The position numbers were made by a program, and so were the translations under genes. 64,000 nucleotides of DNA from assembly GCA_964647485.1 (NCBI GenBank), contig CAZYHV010000005.1:1-64000 (forward strand), written 5' to 3'. This DNA comes from FW021-bin31 sp964647485 (GTDB lineage Bacteria > Bacteroidota > Bacteroidia > Chitinophagales > Chitinophagaceae). Positions 8,450-16,418 of this stretch are shown piece after piece. A model generated the notes under the pieces. The model was not told where the DNA came from. It made no database searches and saw only the letters and a list, made by a program, of their open reading frames with translations. Numbering within the stretch: the stretch's first letter is position 1; each line of letters starts with the position of its first letter.

Positions 8450-8660
8450 TCTACCCCCCTGGGGAAGAAATCGTACGATATCCTTCTGAAAGCGAATCTT
8501 TCACTACTCTGGTGTTGTCCTTGTCCTGCCTATCTATAAATTTGTCAAATAGGATAGGAGAAAGACAACTCGTAAAAAACTCCTTCTCTGAAGGGCACCT
8601 TAAAGGTAAGCAGATTATTATTGCCAAAAAATACCGAAATTGGTGTATTTTTGGGATATA
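8450..8660. repeat. Dispersed ~200-bp repeat, copy 2
   Basis: Counterpart of 5270-5477, upstream of GG peptide 2 on the minus strand. Short frames in it (for example 8512-8718) read through the same sequence in several frames and do not look coding. The region just below it (about 8400-8450) also resembles 1255-1320, sharing GAAAATGCRACGA and AGAATGATTWGAGAC on the minus strand. Confidence 0.8.
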
Positions 8661-9010
8661 TAGGGTACAAGAGCCTTCCTGTTCGGCAAATCCCACAGAG
8701 TTGAAAACTGTCTTTTAGGGATCGCTTCAATCGTATCTCCTTCGTTATGATGCGAAAATTCGTGTTTAGTCTATTGCGCAAGGCTTGGCAAAGAAAAAAT
8801 GGAGGTGTCTGATACCGACCTTAGAAAAAAGCGTTTAAAAAAGGGAAGAGGAAGGCGTTAAAAATGAAATACAGTCCTTTTTAAACCAAGTCATAATGTA
8901 TTCCTCTTTTAATAAAGTAGAAAAAATGTTGCTTGAAAACAAAATATGGCCTTATTTCATTTAGCCGTACGATTTCATTTTAGCTTTTTTTCGACCGTCT
9001 TGAATTTTTG

Positions 9011-9036
9011 TTTCTTTTGTTTCAAGACAAAAGAAA
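9011..9036. repeat. Short intergenic palindrome
   Basis: TTTCTTTTG, an 8-nt loop, then CAAAAGAAA: a 9-bp perfect hairpin, T-rich on the left and A-rich on the right. Hairpins of this style are frequent between genes in Bacteroidota. It may act as a terminator or be a REP-like unit. Confidence 0.5.
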
Positions 9037-9200
9037 ATAAGAATACTTTCTACCTATTCCGGGGGCATTCTGATACACGAACAACTTTTAGGGATCATTT
9101 CAGTTGTACCTCCTTCGCCTGCCTTTTCCGGAGCGGCAGGCAGGCGATGACGTGAAGACTCGTGTTTAGCCTATTCCGTTATCCCATCAGCGAACAAAGC

Positions 9201-9290
9201 GCTGCAGTTCTCTGTATTTTCCCTGCGGCATTCCGTGGTATTCGCTTATTGTAGTACCACAGAGCATCACGGAGAAGTTTCCACAGAGGG
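9201..9290. repeat. Solitary diverged copy of the 117-bp palindromic unit
   Basis: Contains CTGCGG, CCGTGGTA, a spacer, TACCACAGAG and CACGGAGAAG in the same order as the tandem array at 32975-34060. This shows that the unit is dispersed in the genome and not confined to the array. Confidence 0.6.
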
Positions 9291-9369
9291 CATTACAGCG
9301 TTCTTTTCACAGCATAGGTTGTGGTGCTTCAGTGGTCAAAATAGATAGGTCTTAGACTTTTCACTCCTA

Positions 9370-9714
9370 TTACAACTTATTTCCTTCTTTCGGGAAAATG
9401 ACCGTAGGACGAAAAACTTTTGCCTCTTCGGGAGACATGGTGGCATAGGAAACGATAATAATAATATCATCCACCTCACATAAACGTGCTGCAGCGCCAT
9501 TCAGACAAATAACGCCGGAGTCTTTTTCGCCTTTAATGACATAGGTTTCCAATCTCGCGCCATTGGTCACATTCACTACCTGTACTTTTTCATTTTCCAG
9601 TAGATTGGCGGCTTCCATCAACGTTTCGTCAATGGTAATGCTTCCCACATAGTTCACATTGGCTTCAGTAACTACAGCTCTGTGAATCTTCGATTTCATT
9701 AATTCCAACTGCAT
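9370..9714 (-). CDS. panD: Aspartate 1-decarboxylase
   Basis: About 114 aa from the ATG at 9714 (MQLELMKSKIHRAV); an ATG at 9699 is the alternative. It converts L-aspartate to beta-alanine for pantothenate synthesis in the cytoplasm. The self-processing site is visible in NYVGSITID: cleavage between Gly and Ser generates the pyruvoyl cofactor. The conserved NGA stretch (CLNGAAARL) is present. Family length is about 115-130 aa. panC lies upstream on the same strand, 80 bp away, so both steps leading to pantothenate are together. A -7 box at 9721-9728 places the transcript start at or next to the 9714 ATG. Confidence 0.95.
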   Translation of the reverse strand: MQLELMKSKIHRAVVTEANVNYVGSITIDETLMEAANLLENEKVQVVNVTNGARLETYVIKGEKDSGVICLNGAAARLCEVDDIIIIVSYATMSPEEAKVFRPTVIFPKEGNKL

Positions 9715-9720
9715 GAGGGC

Positions 9721-9728
9721 AAAGTTAG
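9721..9728 (-). promoter_or_regulatory. -7 box of panD (TAACTTTG)
   Basis: Exact TAnnTTTG match ending 6 nt before the ATG at 9714, implying a leaderless or nearly leaderless mRNA. A second match, TATTTTTG, lies at 9732-9739 and would give a slightly longer leader. Confidence 0.55.
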
Positions 9729-9794
9729 AACAAAAATAGAAAGTGAACACCTTTTTTTTAATCTCTATCTCGGGAAAAGAGGATCTCCGTCTTT

Positions 9795-10637
9795 CTATGT
9801 CAATAACAGGTTGTCAATCAATCGAACCCCCTCTAGCCAGGCGGCTACAATAAGAATTTGCGGATGATCTTTGAAATCATCTTCCGGTTGCAAATTCTCT
9901 GCATGGGCAAGCATCAAATATTCTACTTCCAGCCCATTTCCCTGAAGATGTGCATTTGCTTCAGCCAACAATTGAGTTAGAGGAGATTGTCCACGTTTTG
10001 CTTCAATATTTTTTAAACTTTGATAGATCTCAGGAGCTACCTTTCTCCCTCTTTCAGAAAGCCGTACATTTCTACTGCTCATGGCCAGTCCATCCTCTTC
10101 TCTCCTAATAGGTATCCCTTCAATAGAAGTTCCTATCCCCAACATTTTAACCAATGCCTTCGTAATCAACAATTGTTGATAATCTTTTTGTCCCATATAC
10201 ATTTTATCCGGTTGAATCAATTTTAGAAAGCGGGATAATACCTGGGCAACACCTTGAAAATGTCCGGGACGATGGGCTCCTTCTGCCAAAGTTTCTAATG
10301 ATCCGAAATCATATTTCTCCAATTGCGTCATTCCTTCGGGATAGACCTCTTCCTTATTGGGTAAATATAAGATAGAAACTTTTGCCTCTTCCACTTTTTG
10401 AATATCATCCTCCACCTGAATAGGATACTTTTCAAAGTCCTGTATTTCATTAAATTGTGTAGGATTTACAAAGATAGAACAAAGGGTGATGGAGTTCTGG
10501 GCAACGGATGTATTAATCAGACTTAAATGACCTTCATGTAAAGCACCCATAGTAGGAACATAACCTATGGACTGCTGTCCGGACCTCAATTTTAACAAAT
10601 ACTTTTGTAAGGATTCTTTCTCTCTAAATATATACAT
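9795..10637 (-). CDS. panC: Pantoate--beta-alanine ligase (pantothenate synthetase)
   Basis: 280 aa, the usual family length. It joins pantoate and beta-alanine with ATP to give pantothenate. The nucleotidyl-transferase signature PTMGALHEGHLSLI (HxGH type) is at about residues 28-41. FVNPTQFNE and the downstream loop EDGLAMSSRNVRLSE bind ATP and pantoate. It is encoded immediately upstream of panD, whose product supplies beta-alanine. panB is not in the window. Confidence 0.97.
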   Translation of the reverse strand: MYIFREKESLQKYLLKLRSGQQSIGYVPTMGALHEGHLSLINTSVAQNSITLCSIFVNPTQFNEIQDFEKYPIQVEDDIQKVEEAKVSILYLPNKEEVYPEGMTQLEKYDFGSLETLAEGAHRPGHFQGVAQVLSRFLKLIQPDKMYMGQKDYQQLLITKALVKMLGIGTSIEGIPIRREEDGLAMSSRNVRLSERGRKVAPEIYQSLKNIEAKRGQSPLTQLLAEANAHLQGNGLEVEYLMLAHAENLQPEDDFKDHPQILIVAAWLEGVRLIDNLLLT

Positions 10638-10730
10638 AACAGCTGCAAATTAGGACAAAACCTTGAGGCTGAAAAGTACAAAGCTTTGATTAGCCATGTG
10701 CTTCATCATGATAATGTCCAAAAAAAACAG

Positions 10731-10738
10731 TAACTTTG
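10731..10738 (+). promoter_or_regulatory. -7 box of the glycogen-synthase-like gene (TAACTTTG)
   Basis: Exact TAnnTTTG match 40 nt before the ATG at 10779, in the divergent region shared with panC. Confidence 0.55.
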
Positions 10739-10778
10739 CATTTTATTTTAATTATTTAGTTCCAATTTTTTCATATAA

Positions 10779-11606
10779 ATGGTTACAAATAACAAAAAGC
10801 GCGTTTTACTCATAACGCAGGAAATGACGCCTTATCTTCAATTGACTGATTACGCCAAGACTTTAAACCAATTAGCGGCTAAAGCGAACGATTTAGACAT
10901 GGAAGTCCGGGTAATCATGCCACGCTTCGGAGTAATTAACGAAAGAAGAAATCGGCTTCATGAAGTAGTAAGGCTTTCCGGTATTAACGTTATTATTGAT
11001 AATGACGACCATCCCCTCCTCATTAAAGTAGCTTCGTTACCAAATGCTCGTTTGCAAGTATATTTTATGGATAATGAAGATTTCTTTAAACGAAAATTTG
11101 TTTTTCGTGATCGGGATGAGAAATGGTATGACGACAATATTATGCGAGCAGCCTTCTTTTGTAAAGGGGCAATGGAAACAGTAAAGAAATTTGGATGGCC
11201 CCCCGACATTGTTCATTGTACAGGTTGGATGACTTCTCTCATTCCTTTATTTTTAAAAACCGCCTATAAAAAAGAACCGGTCTTCACTAATGCTAAAAGC
11301 ATCTATACTTTACAACAGAATTCTTTTGACGAAAAATTAGATGAATCTTTTCTTAAAAAAGCTCGTATTACCAAGGCCATAAAAGAAAAAGATTTGACTC
11401 CTTTTTCAGAATTAACCAATACCGCTTTAAACCTGGGAGGAGCAACTTACGCAGATGCTGTAGCTGTCGCTGACTCCAGGGTGGATGAAAAGTTACTTTC
11501 TGAAGTTGAAAAAGATAAGAAGAAAGAAATTTTCCCTTATTCTGATGAGGAAGACCTTGTAGATAAATATATGGATTTTTACGAGAAATTGGCACCCACT
11601 TCTTAA
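10779..11606 (+). CDS. Stand-alone glycogen/starch synthase N-terminal domain protein
   Basis: 275 aa, matching only the N-terminal (GT5) Rossmann half of glycogen synthase. Features include RVLLITQEMTPY at the start, EVRVIMPRFGVINERRN, and PDIVHCTGWMTSLIPLFLK, corresponding to the D-x-x-H-x-H-x-W region. The C-terminal GT1 domain is absent, and the ADP-glucose-binding K-x-G-G-L motif expected near the N-terminus is replaced by LTDYAKTL. It is therefore unlikely to make glycogen. A short form next to panC and a DUF4270 gene is common in Bacteroidota and is usually annotated as glycogen/starch synthase. True role unknown. Confidence 0.8.
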   Translation: MVTNNKKRVLLITQEMTPYLQLTDYAKTLNQLAAKANDLDMEVRVIMPRFGVINERRNRLHEVVRLSGINVIIDNDDHPLLIKVASLPNARLQVYFMDNEDFFKRKFVFRDRDEKWYDDNIMRAAFFCKGAMETVKKFGWPPDIVHCTGWMTSLIPLFLKTAYKKEPVFTNAKSIYTLQQNSFDEKLDESFLKKARITKAIKEKDLTPFSELTNTALNLGGATYADAVAVADSRVDEKLLSEVEKDKKKEIFPYSDEEDLVDKYMDFYEKLAPTS

Positions 11607-11611
11607 TTTTG
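11604..11611 (+). promoter_or_regulatory. -7 box of the DUF4270 gene (TAATTTTG)
   Basis: Matches TAnnTTTG. Its first three bases are the TAA stop codon of the preceding gene. The ATG follows 19 nt later (11631). Confidence 0.45.
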
Positions 11612-11630
11612 TAAAAAACAAAACTCGCTT

Positions 11631-13034
11631 ATGCGAATCAGAAATAACAAATGGATAGGGCTTTTTACCTTATCCATTCTTTTTGTCTTATACGGTCTAA
11701 CAGGATGTAATGAATATACCACCCTTGGAGACGATATCTCTTCAGGTTTGAATAATGAGGAGGTAGCACAAACGGATACCTTCACCATAAACACTGAAAC
11801 GATACGGTCTTCCAGAGACTCTGTATATTCTACCCAAATGACGAATGTAGCCATAGGAGCGATTAATACCGATCCTATTTTTGGAAACACAACCGCTGCT
11901 CTTTATTCACAATTTGGCTTGGCGCAAAATAACGAAGACTTTTTAGGTCCCGACCCGGTTTTAGATTCCGTAATTCTTTCTGTAAGATATTCGGGGTATT
12001 ATGGTGATTCCACCGGAAAACAAACCTATACTGCCTATAGAATTACAGACCCTACTTTTTCTGATACTTCATTAAAATATTATACCCATCAGAAATTTAA
12101 TATTGATCAGGGAAACCCTTTAGGGACGATTACAATTGCACCGGAAGATATTTCAGATTCAATACAGGTAGTCAACAGTCTTCAACCGGCTCAACTTAGG
12201 ATGCGGCTAAGTAATAGCTTTGGTAATGAATTATTAACAAAAACCGCAAATGATGCATTAGCTACAGATTCCTCTTTTCACCAATGGTTAAATGGTATTG
12301 CCCTCATTCCTGACAGTACAACTGCCGGAAAGAAATCTATGATTTATTTTGAATTAAATGACGATTATACCGGCATTAGCGTTTTCTATCATAACAACAA
12401 GGAAGATTCACTATTCAAATATTTCCCTTTTAAAGCAAAAACGGGAGCATGGTCCAACTACAGACACCATGATTATACCGGAACAGCTATCAAACAAGCA
12501 ATAGGGAATGAAAATAATGATTCCCTCATATATCTACAAAGTCGTTCCGGACTTTTTGCCAAAATAGAAATACCTTATTTGGGAAATTTAGATCACCTCC
12601 TTATCAACAAAGCAGAGTTAACCTTCACTCAGATTGCAGATCCTTCGAATGAGTTAAATACACCTCCATATGAGTTGTTCCTTTGGCAATATAAAGATGC
12701 CGCTCAAGATTCTCTTGGCTATCTCGTTGATGTTGGCGCCTCTTATAGTTCCTATTATGGGTGGCAATTTACCAATCTGAGTTACTTTGGAGGATTAAGA
12801 GAATATACCACCAATAAGGAGGGGGCAAAAGTAGCTCAATATCGATTTAATATTGCACGCTATGTTCAACAGATGGTCAATGCCCAACCGGGAGAAGAAA
12901 AAAATTACGGACTCAGATTAGGAATTTTAGATCCGTTACAAAGAGGTCCGAATATTGGCAGAGTGGTACTGGGTGGAGGTAAACATTCAGCCTACAAAAT
13001 GAAATTAAATATAGTCTATACTAAAATCAAATAA
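11631..13034 (+). CDS. DUF4270 family lipoprotein
   Basis: 467 aa. A lipoprotein signal peptide ends in the lipobox L-T-G-C (Cys26), so the protein is expected to be lipid-anchored in the cell envelope. The remainder is beta-rich, with motifs typical of DUF4270 such as DDISSGLNNEEVAQTDTF, DPVLDSVILSVRYSGYYGD and the C-terminal NYGLRLGILDP. DUF4270 is Bacteroidota-specific and of unknown function. It starts 25 bp after the glycogen-synthase-like gene and may be co-transcribed with it. Confidence 0.85.
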   Translation: MRIRNNKWIGLFTLSILFVLYGLTGCNEYTTLGDDISSGLNNEEVAQTDTFTINTETIRSSRDSVYSTQMTNVAIGAINTDPIFGNTTAALYSQFGLAQNNEDFLGPDPVLDSVILSVRYSGYYGDSTGKQTYTAYRITDPTFSDTSLKYYTHQKFNIDQGNPLGTITIAPEDISDSIQVVNSLQPAQLRMRLSNSFGNELLTKTANDALATDSSFHQWLNGIALIPDSTTAGKKSMIYFELNDDYTGISVFYHNNKEDSLFKYFPFKAKTGAWSNYRHHDYTGTAIKQAIGNENNDSLIYLQSRSGLFAKIEIPYLGNLDHLLINKAELTFTQIADPSNELNTPPYELFLWQYKDAAQDSLGYLVDVGASYSSYYGWQFTNLSYFGGLREYTTNKEGAKVAQYRFNIARYVQQMVNAQPGEEKNYGLRLGILDPLQRGPNIGRVVLGGGKHSAYKMKLNIVYTKIK

Positions 13035-13089
13035 CTTGTGCTAAATTAGCATTTTGAGTATCCTATAAACTATATATAAATAACTTTCC

Positions 13090-14352
13090 ATGTCTTATTT
13101 ATTCACTTCTGAATCGGTTTCCGAAGGACATCCTGATAAGATCGCTGATCAAATCTCCGATTCTATACTCGATAATTTTCTTGCATTCGACGCCGATGCA
13201 AAGGTCGCTTGTGAAACCTTAGTCACCACCGGTCAGGTCGTACTCGCAGGTGAGGTTAATTCGAAAACTTACTTAGATGTACAAAAACTAACAAGACATA
13301 TCATCAGAAAAATAGGCTACACCAAAAGTGCCTACATGTTTGATGCAGACTCTTGTGGTATTTTTTCAGCCATTCACGAACAATCTGATGATATTAGCAG
13401 GGGGGTTGAAAGGGAAGATAAGGAAAGTCAGGGCGCCGGAGATCAAGGAATCATCTTTGGTTACGCAACCAACGAAACCGAAAACTACATGCCTCTATCC
13501 TTAGACCTGGCTCATAAGTTACTCATTGAATTAGCTGTTCTCAGAAGAGAGAATAAGGAGATGAACTATTTACGTCCGGATGCCAAATCACAAGTAACTA
13601 TTGAATATGATGATAATGACACGCCTATAAGAATAGACACCATTGTAATTTCCACCCAACATGACGATTTTGACGAAGATGAAAGAATGTTGGAAAAAAT
13701 TAAAGATGATATTGTTCATATTCTGATTCCGCGGGTAAAACAAAGCCTTTCTCCGGAACTGCAAAGTTTATTTACAGAAGAGATCAAATATCATATTAAC
13801 CCGACAGGGAAATTTGTAATTGGCGGCCCCCATAGTGACACCGGACTAACCGGAAGAAAAATTATTGTAGATACTTATGGCGGGAAAGGGGCACACGGAG
13901 GTGGTGCTTTTTCGGGAAAAGATTCATCCAAGGTGGATCGCTCTGCAGCCTACGCAGCTCGTCATATCGCTAAAAACCTGGTAGCTGCCGGCATTGCAGA
14001 TGAAATACTGGTACAGGTTTCTTATGCTATCGGAGTCGCAAACCCAATGGGACTTTATATTAATACTTACAATACTTCAAACATCAACCTCTCCGACGGA
14101 GAAATAGCTGCCATCGTCAATGATTTGTTTGATTTACGCCCCTATGCGATAGAAAAGCGATTAAAACTCCGGCATCCTATCTATGAAGAAACTGCCGCCT
14201 ACGGACATATGGGAAAGAAAAACAGAATAGTCAAAAAGACGTTCAAAACCTATGAAGGAGAGAAAAAGACCGTAGAAGTGGAGCTATTCACCTGGGAGAA
14301 GTTAGATTATGTAGACAAGATCAAAGAAGCCTTTAAAGCCTATTTAGCATAA
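13090..14352 (+). CDS. metK: S-adenosylmethionine synthetase
   Basis: 420 aa. It makes S-adenosylmethionine from methionine and ATP in the cytosol. Signature motifs are present: SVSEGHPDKIADQISD with the ATP-contact His at the N-terminus, GAGDQGIIFGYA, and the P-loop-like GGGAFSGKDSSKVDRSAAY. The family is usually 380-400 aa; the extra length fits the longer bacteroidotal form. The preceding 55 bp are too short for a SAM riboswitch. It is convergent with the response regulator, with only 5 bp between the stops. Confidence 0.97.
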   Translation: MSYLFTSESVSEGHPDKIADQISDSILDNFLAFDADAKVACETLVTTGQVVLAGEVNSKTYLDVQKLTRHIIRKIGYTKSAYMFDADSCGIFSAIHEQSDDISRGVEREDKESQGAGDQGIIFGYATNETENYMPLSLDLAHKLLIELAVLRRENKEMNYLRPDAKSQVTIEYDDNDTPIRIDTIVISTQHDDFDEDERMLEKIKDDIVHILIPRVKQSLSPELQSLFTEEIKYHINPTGKFVIGGPHSDTGLTGRKIIVDTYGGKGAHGGGAFSGKDSSKVDRSAAYAARHIAKNLVAAGIADEILVQVSYAIGVANPMGLYINTYNTSNINLSDGEIAAIVNDLFDLRPYAIEKRLKLRHPIYEETAAYGHMGKKNRIVKKTFKTYEGEKKTVEVELFTWEKLDYVDKIKEAFKAYLA

Positions 14353-14357
14353 ATAGC

Positions 14358-15068
14358 TCATTTCAATCTTTTCAATACCTCTTCTCTATAACTTGCACCA
14401 ATAGGAAGTTGAATTGATTCTATTTCTATTGTATTCCCAAACCAGGCCGTTACGGAAGGGACGGCAATAATATAGGATCGATGGATTCTTAAAAAGATGG
14501 AGTTGGGTAATTGTTCTTCTGCCTGTTTCATACTCATCCCGGCTAATAATTCTTCTTTTTTGGTGACAAATTTCACAAAATCCTTTTGCGCCTCCAGATA
14601 TAAAACATCTTCAAAATTAACCTTAACGAGTTTACTGTAATGTTTTATAAAAAGAAAATCCGTAGCTTTCGAAGATAGATCATTCTGAACGGGCTCTCTA
14701 TGAAACAAATTCATTCTCTCCTGCACCTTATCCGCAGCTTTCAAAAATCGATCAAAAGTAATGGGCTTTACCAGATAATCGACCGCATCCAATTCAAACC
14801 CCTCCACGGCATAATTTGGATAAGCTGTCGTAAAAATCAGTAGAGGAGGATTTCTTAATGAACGATAAAAATCAGTACCATTGACCACCGGCATATTGAT
14901 GTCTAGAAAAAGGACATCAACTTCCAGCGACATCAATTGTTCATAGGCCTCCATCGCATTTTTGCAGGCACCCACCACCTCCCAATGACTCACATTCTTT
15001 ATATGATCTGCAATTAATTTCCTTGCTAAAGGTTCATCATCTACGATTAAGCATTTAATTTTGGACAT
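14358..15068 (-). CDS. LytTR-family response regulator
   Basis: 236 aa. The N-terminal receiver domain has the acidic pair (VDDEP), the phospho-acceptor Asp56 in VLFLDINMP, the Thr switch (IFTTAY) and the Lys in YLVKPI. The C-terminal LytTR DNA-binding domain follows a linker at about residue 130 (LFIKHYSKLVKVNFEDVLYLEAQKDFVKFV). It overlaps the 3' end of the sensor kinase gene by 22 bp and is its evident partner. Ends in TGA. Target genes are unknown; the divergently transcribed barrel gene at 16419 is a neighbour candidate. Confidence 0.95.
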   Translation of the reverse strand: MSKIKCLIVDDEPLARKLIADHIKNVSHWEVVGACKNAMEAYEQLMSLEVDVLFLDINMPVVNGTDFYRSLRNPPLLIFTTAYPNYAVEGFELDAVDYLVKPITFDRFLKAADKVQERMNLFHREPVQNDLSSKATDFLFIKHYSKLVKVNFEDVLYLEAQKDFVKFVTKKEELLAGMSMKQAEEQLPNSIFLRIHRSYIIAVPSVTAWFGNTIEIESIQLPIGASYREEVLKRLK

Positions 15069-16177
15069 TTCGTAGGTAAGTTTAAATACGCCGTAAATTT
15101 ATTGTATTTCTCTTGTGTTTGAAAATCAAAGGTATCATTATAATAATAAGCTAATCGCTTCTCTAAATTAATCAAACCAAGACCGCCTTTATTTTTCTCC
15201 CTATAATCTTCATCGGAGCTGTTTTCTACCGTTAATGCGATATATTCTTCATTCACCTGTAACGAAATAACAATACAGGAATCGTCCAATTGAGAATAAA
15301 CGCCGTGTTTAAAGGCATTTTCAATTAAAGGCAACAATAAAAAAGGTGGCACTTTTATTGCTGACAGACCGCTTTCCGGGAAGTCCACCGTTAAAGACAG
15401 GTCGTCCGAACGGATGGCTTCTAAAGCAATAAAATCTTTTAAAAGCGTGACCTCTTTCTCCAGCGGAATAAATTCCTCTTTCCCTTCATACAATACATAT
15501 CGAAGCAGAGAAGACAAACCGGAAATCATCTCTGAAGCCTTTTCCGACTTCCGACTGCTCGTCATGGCATAAATATTATTCAAAGTATTAAAAAGGAAAT
15601 GAGGATGGATCTGGGCTTTTAAAAAATCCATTTGCAAACGAAGATTCTCTTTCTCCAAGTTTTTTCTTCGCTCTTTCCATCGTAATTGATCCCGAAAAAA
15701 CTTAGAGAGAAAAGGAGGCATCATCAATGCAAAAAAAGAAATCACCAACTCCATAACTGCTAAAAAGATATTATTATTGAAAGAAGGCGACAGATTTTTT
15801 TTAGGAATTTCCGTTATCCCTAAATGGGGTAAAATAATATCCGGTAATGATCGACCTGCACTCAAAAGCACACTGAAAATAACGATATCTACCAGCAGCC
15901 AAATAAAAAACCATAGATATTTTTGTTTATAAAAAAGTAAACGATAAGCCGTAGCCACGGTAATATAATAACTTCCTATAATAATTATCATATTCAATAC
16001 CATGCTCAATAGCAAAGAAATGACCAGGCCCCTACCTGTCCATCCGACCAGCTTTAGTAAAGAATAATCCCAAAAAGAGAAAACAAAAAAGTATGTCACC
16101 CAAAACAAGATATGCAGTAGACATCGGGATTTTTTATCTTCAAAACTTCTATTCCATATTTCTCCCCAAAAATTCAT
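15047..16177 (-). CDS. Membrane sensor histidine kinase (LytS/His_kinase family)
   Basis: 376 aa from the ATG at 16177 (MNFWGEIWN); a TTG at 16252 would add 25 residues. About four transmembrane helices occupy the first ~150 residues, with no large extracellular domain. A short coiled linker follows, then the His_kinase motif QIHPHFLFNTLNNIY with the phospho-acceptor His at about residue 193. The ATPase part carries PPFLLLPLIENAFKHG (N box) and GGLGLINLEKRL (G box). It phosphorylates the LytTR regulator encoded by the overlapping next gene. Confidence 0.92.
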   Translation of the reverse strand: MNFWGEIWNRSFEDKKSRCLLHILFWVTYFFVFSFWDYSLLKLVGWTGRGLVISLLLSMVLNMIIIIGSYYITVATAYRLLFYKQKYLWFFIWLLVDIVIFSVLLSAGRSLPDIILPHLGITEIPKKNLSPSFNNNIFLAVMELVISFFALMMPPFLSKFFRDQLRWKERRKNLEKENLRLQMDFLKAQIHPHFLFNTLNNIYAMTSSRKSEKASEMISGLSSLLRYVLYEGKEEFIPLEKEVTLLKDFIALEAIRSDDLSLTVDFPESGLSAIKVPPFLLLPLIENAFKHGVYSQLDDSCIVISLQVNEEYIALTVENSSDEDYREKNKGGLGLINLEKRLAYYYNDTFDFQTQEKYNKFTAYLNLPTKCPKLNA

Positions 16178-16418
16178 AAAACGAAAATAGGAAAATATCA
16201 TTATAATGAAAGATTTATAAGACCAACACGCCCTTTTAGGCGATAAACCCAATACGAATTAAGATGAATAAAAGGAGTTTGATTATGATTTCATTCATCC
16301 TATAAAACCATCGCTTGACGGAATATATCCCCCTATTCATCGATAATGTTTTTTAGCAGTCGGATAATATTCTTTATTTGCATCATCGTTATTTAATATA
16401 TCTCAAATAATCTATATC

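Larger units (their letters stand above)
8661..9369. other. Repeat-rich non-coding region
   Basis: About 700 bp without a credible gene. It contains a pair of diverged repeats (8712-8777 and 9085-9177, sharing TTTTAGGGATC and CGTGTTTAG). It also has a short palindrome (9011-9036) and a solitary diverged copy of the palindromic unit arrayed at 33-34 kb (9201-9290). It marks the border between the peptide cluster and the panD-panC housekeeping block. Confidence 0.6.

Noticed and set aside
13035..13089. SAM riboswitch before metK
   Set aside because: Only 55 bp separate the genes and no multi-helix element is seen.
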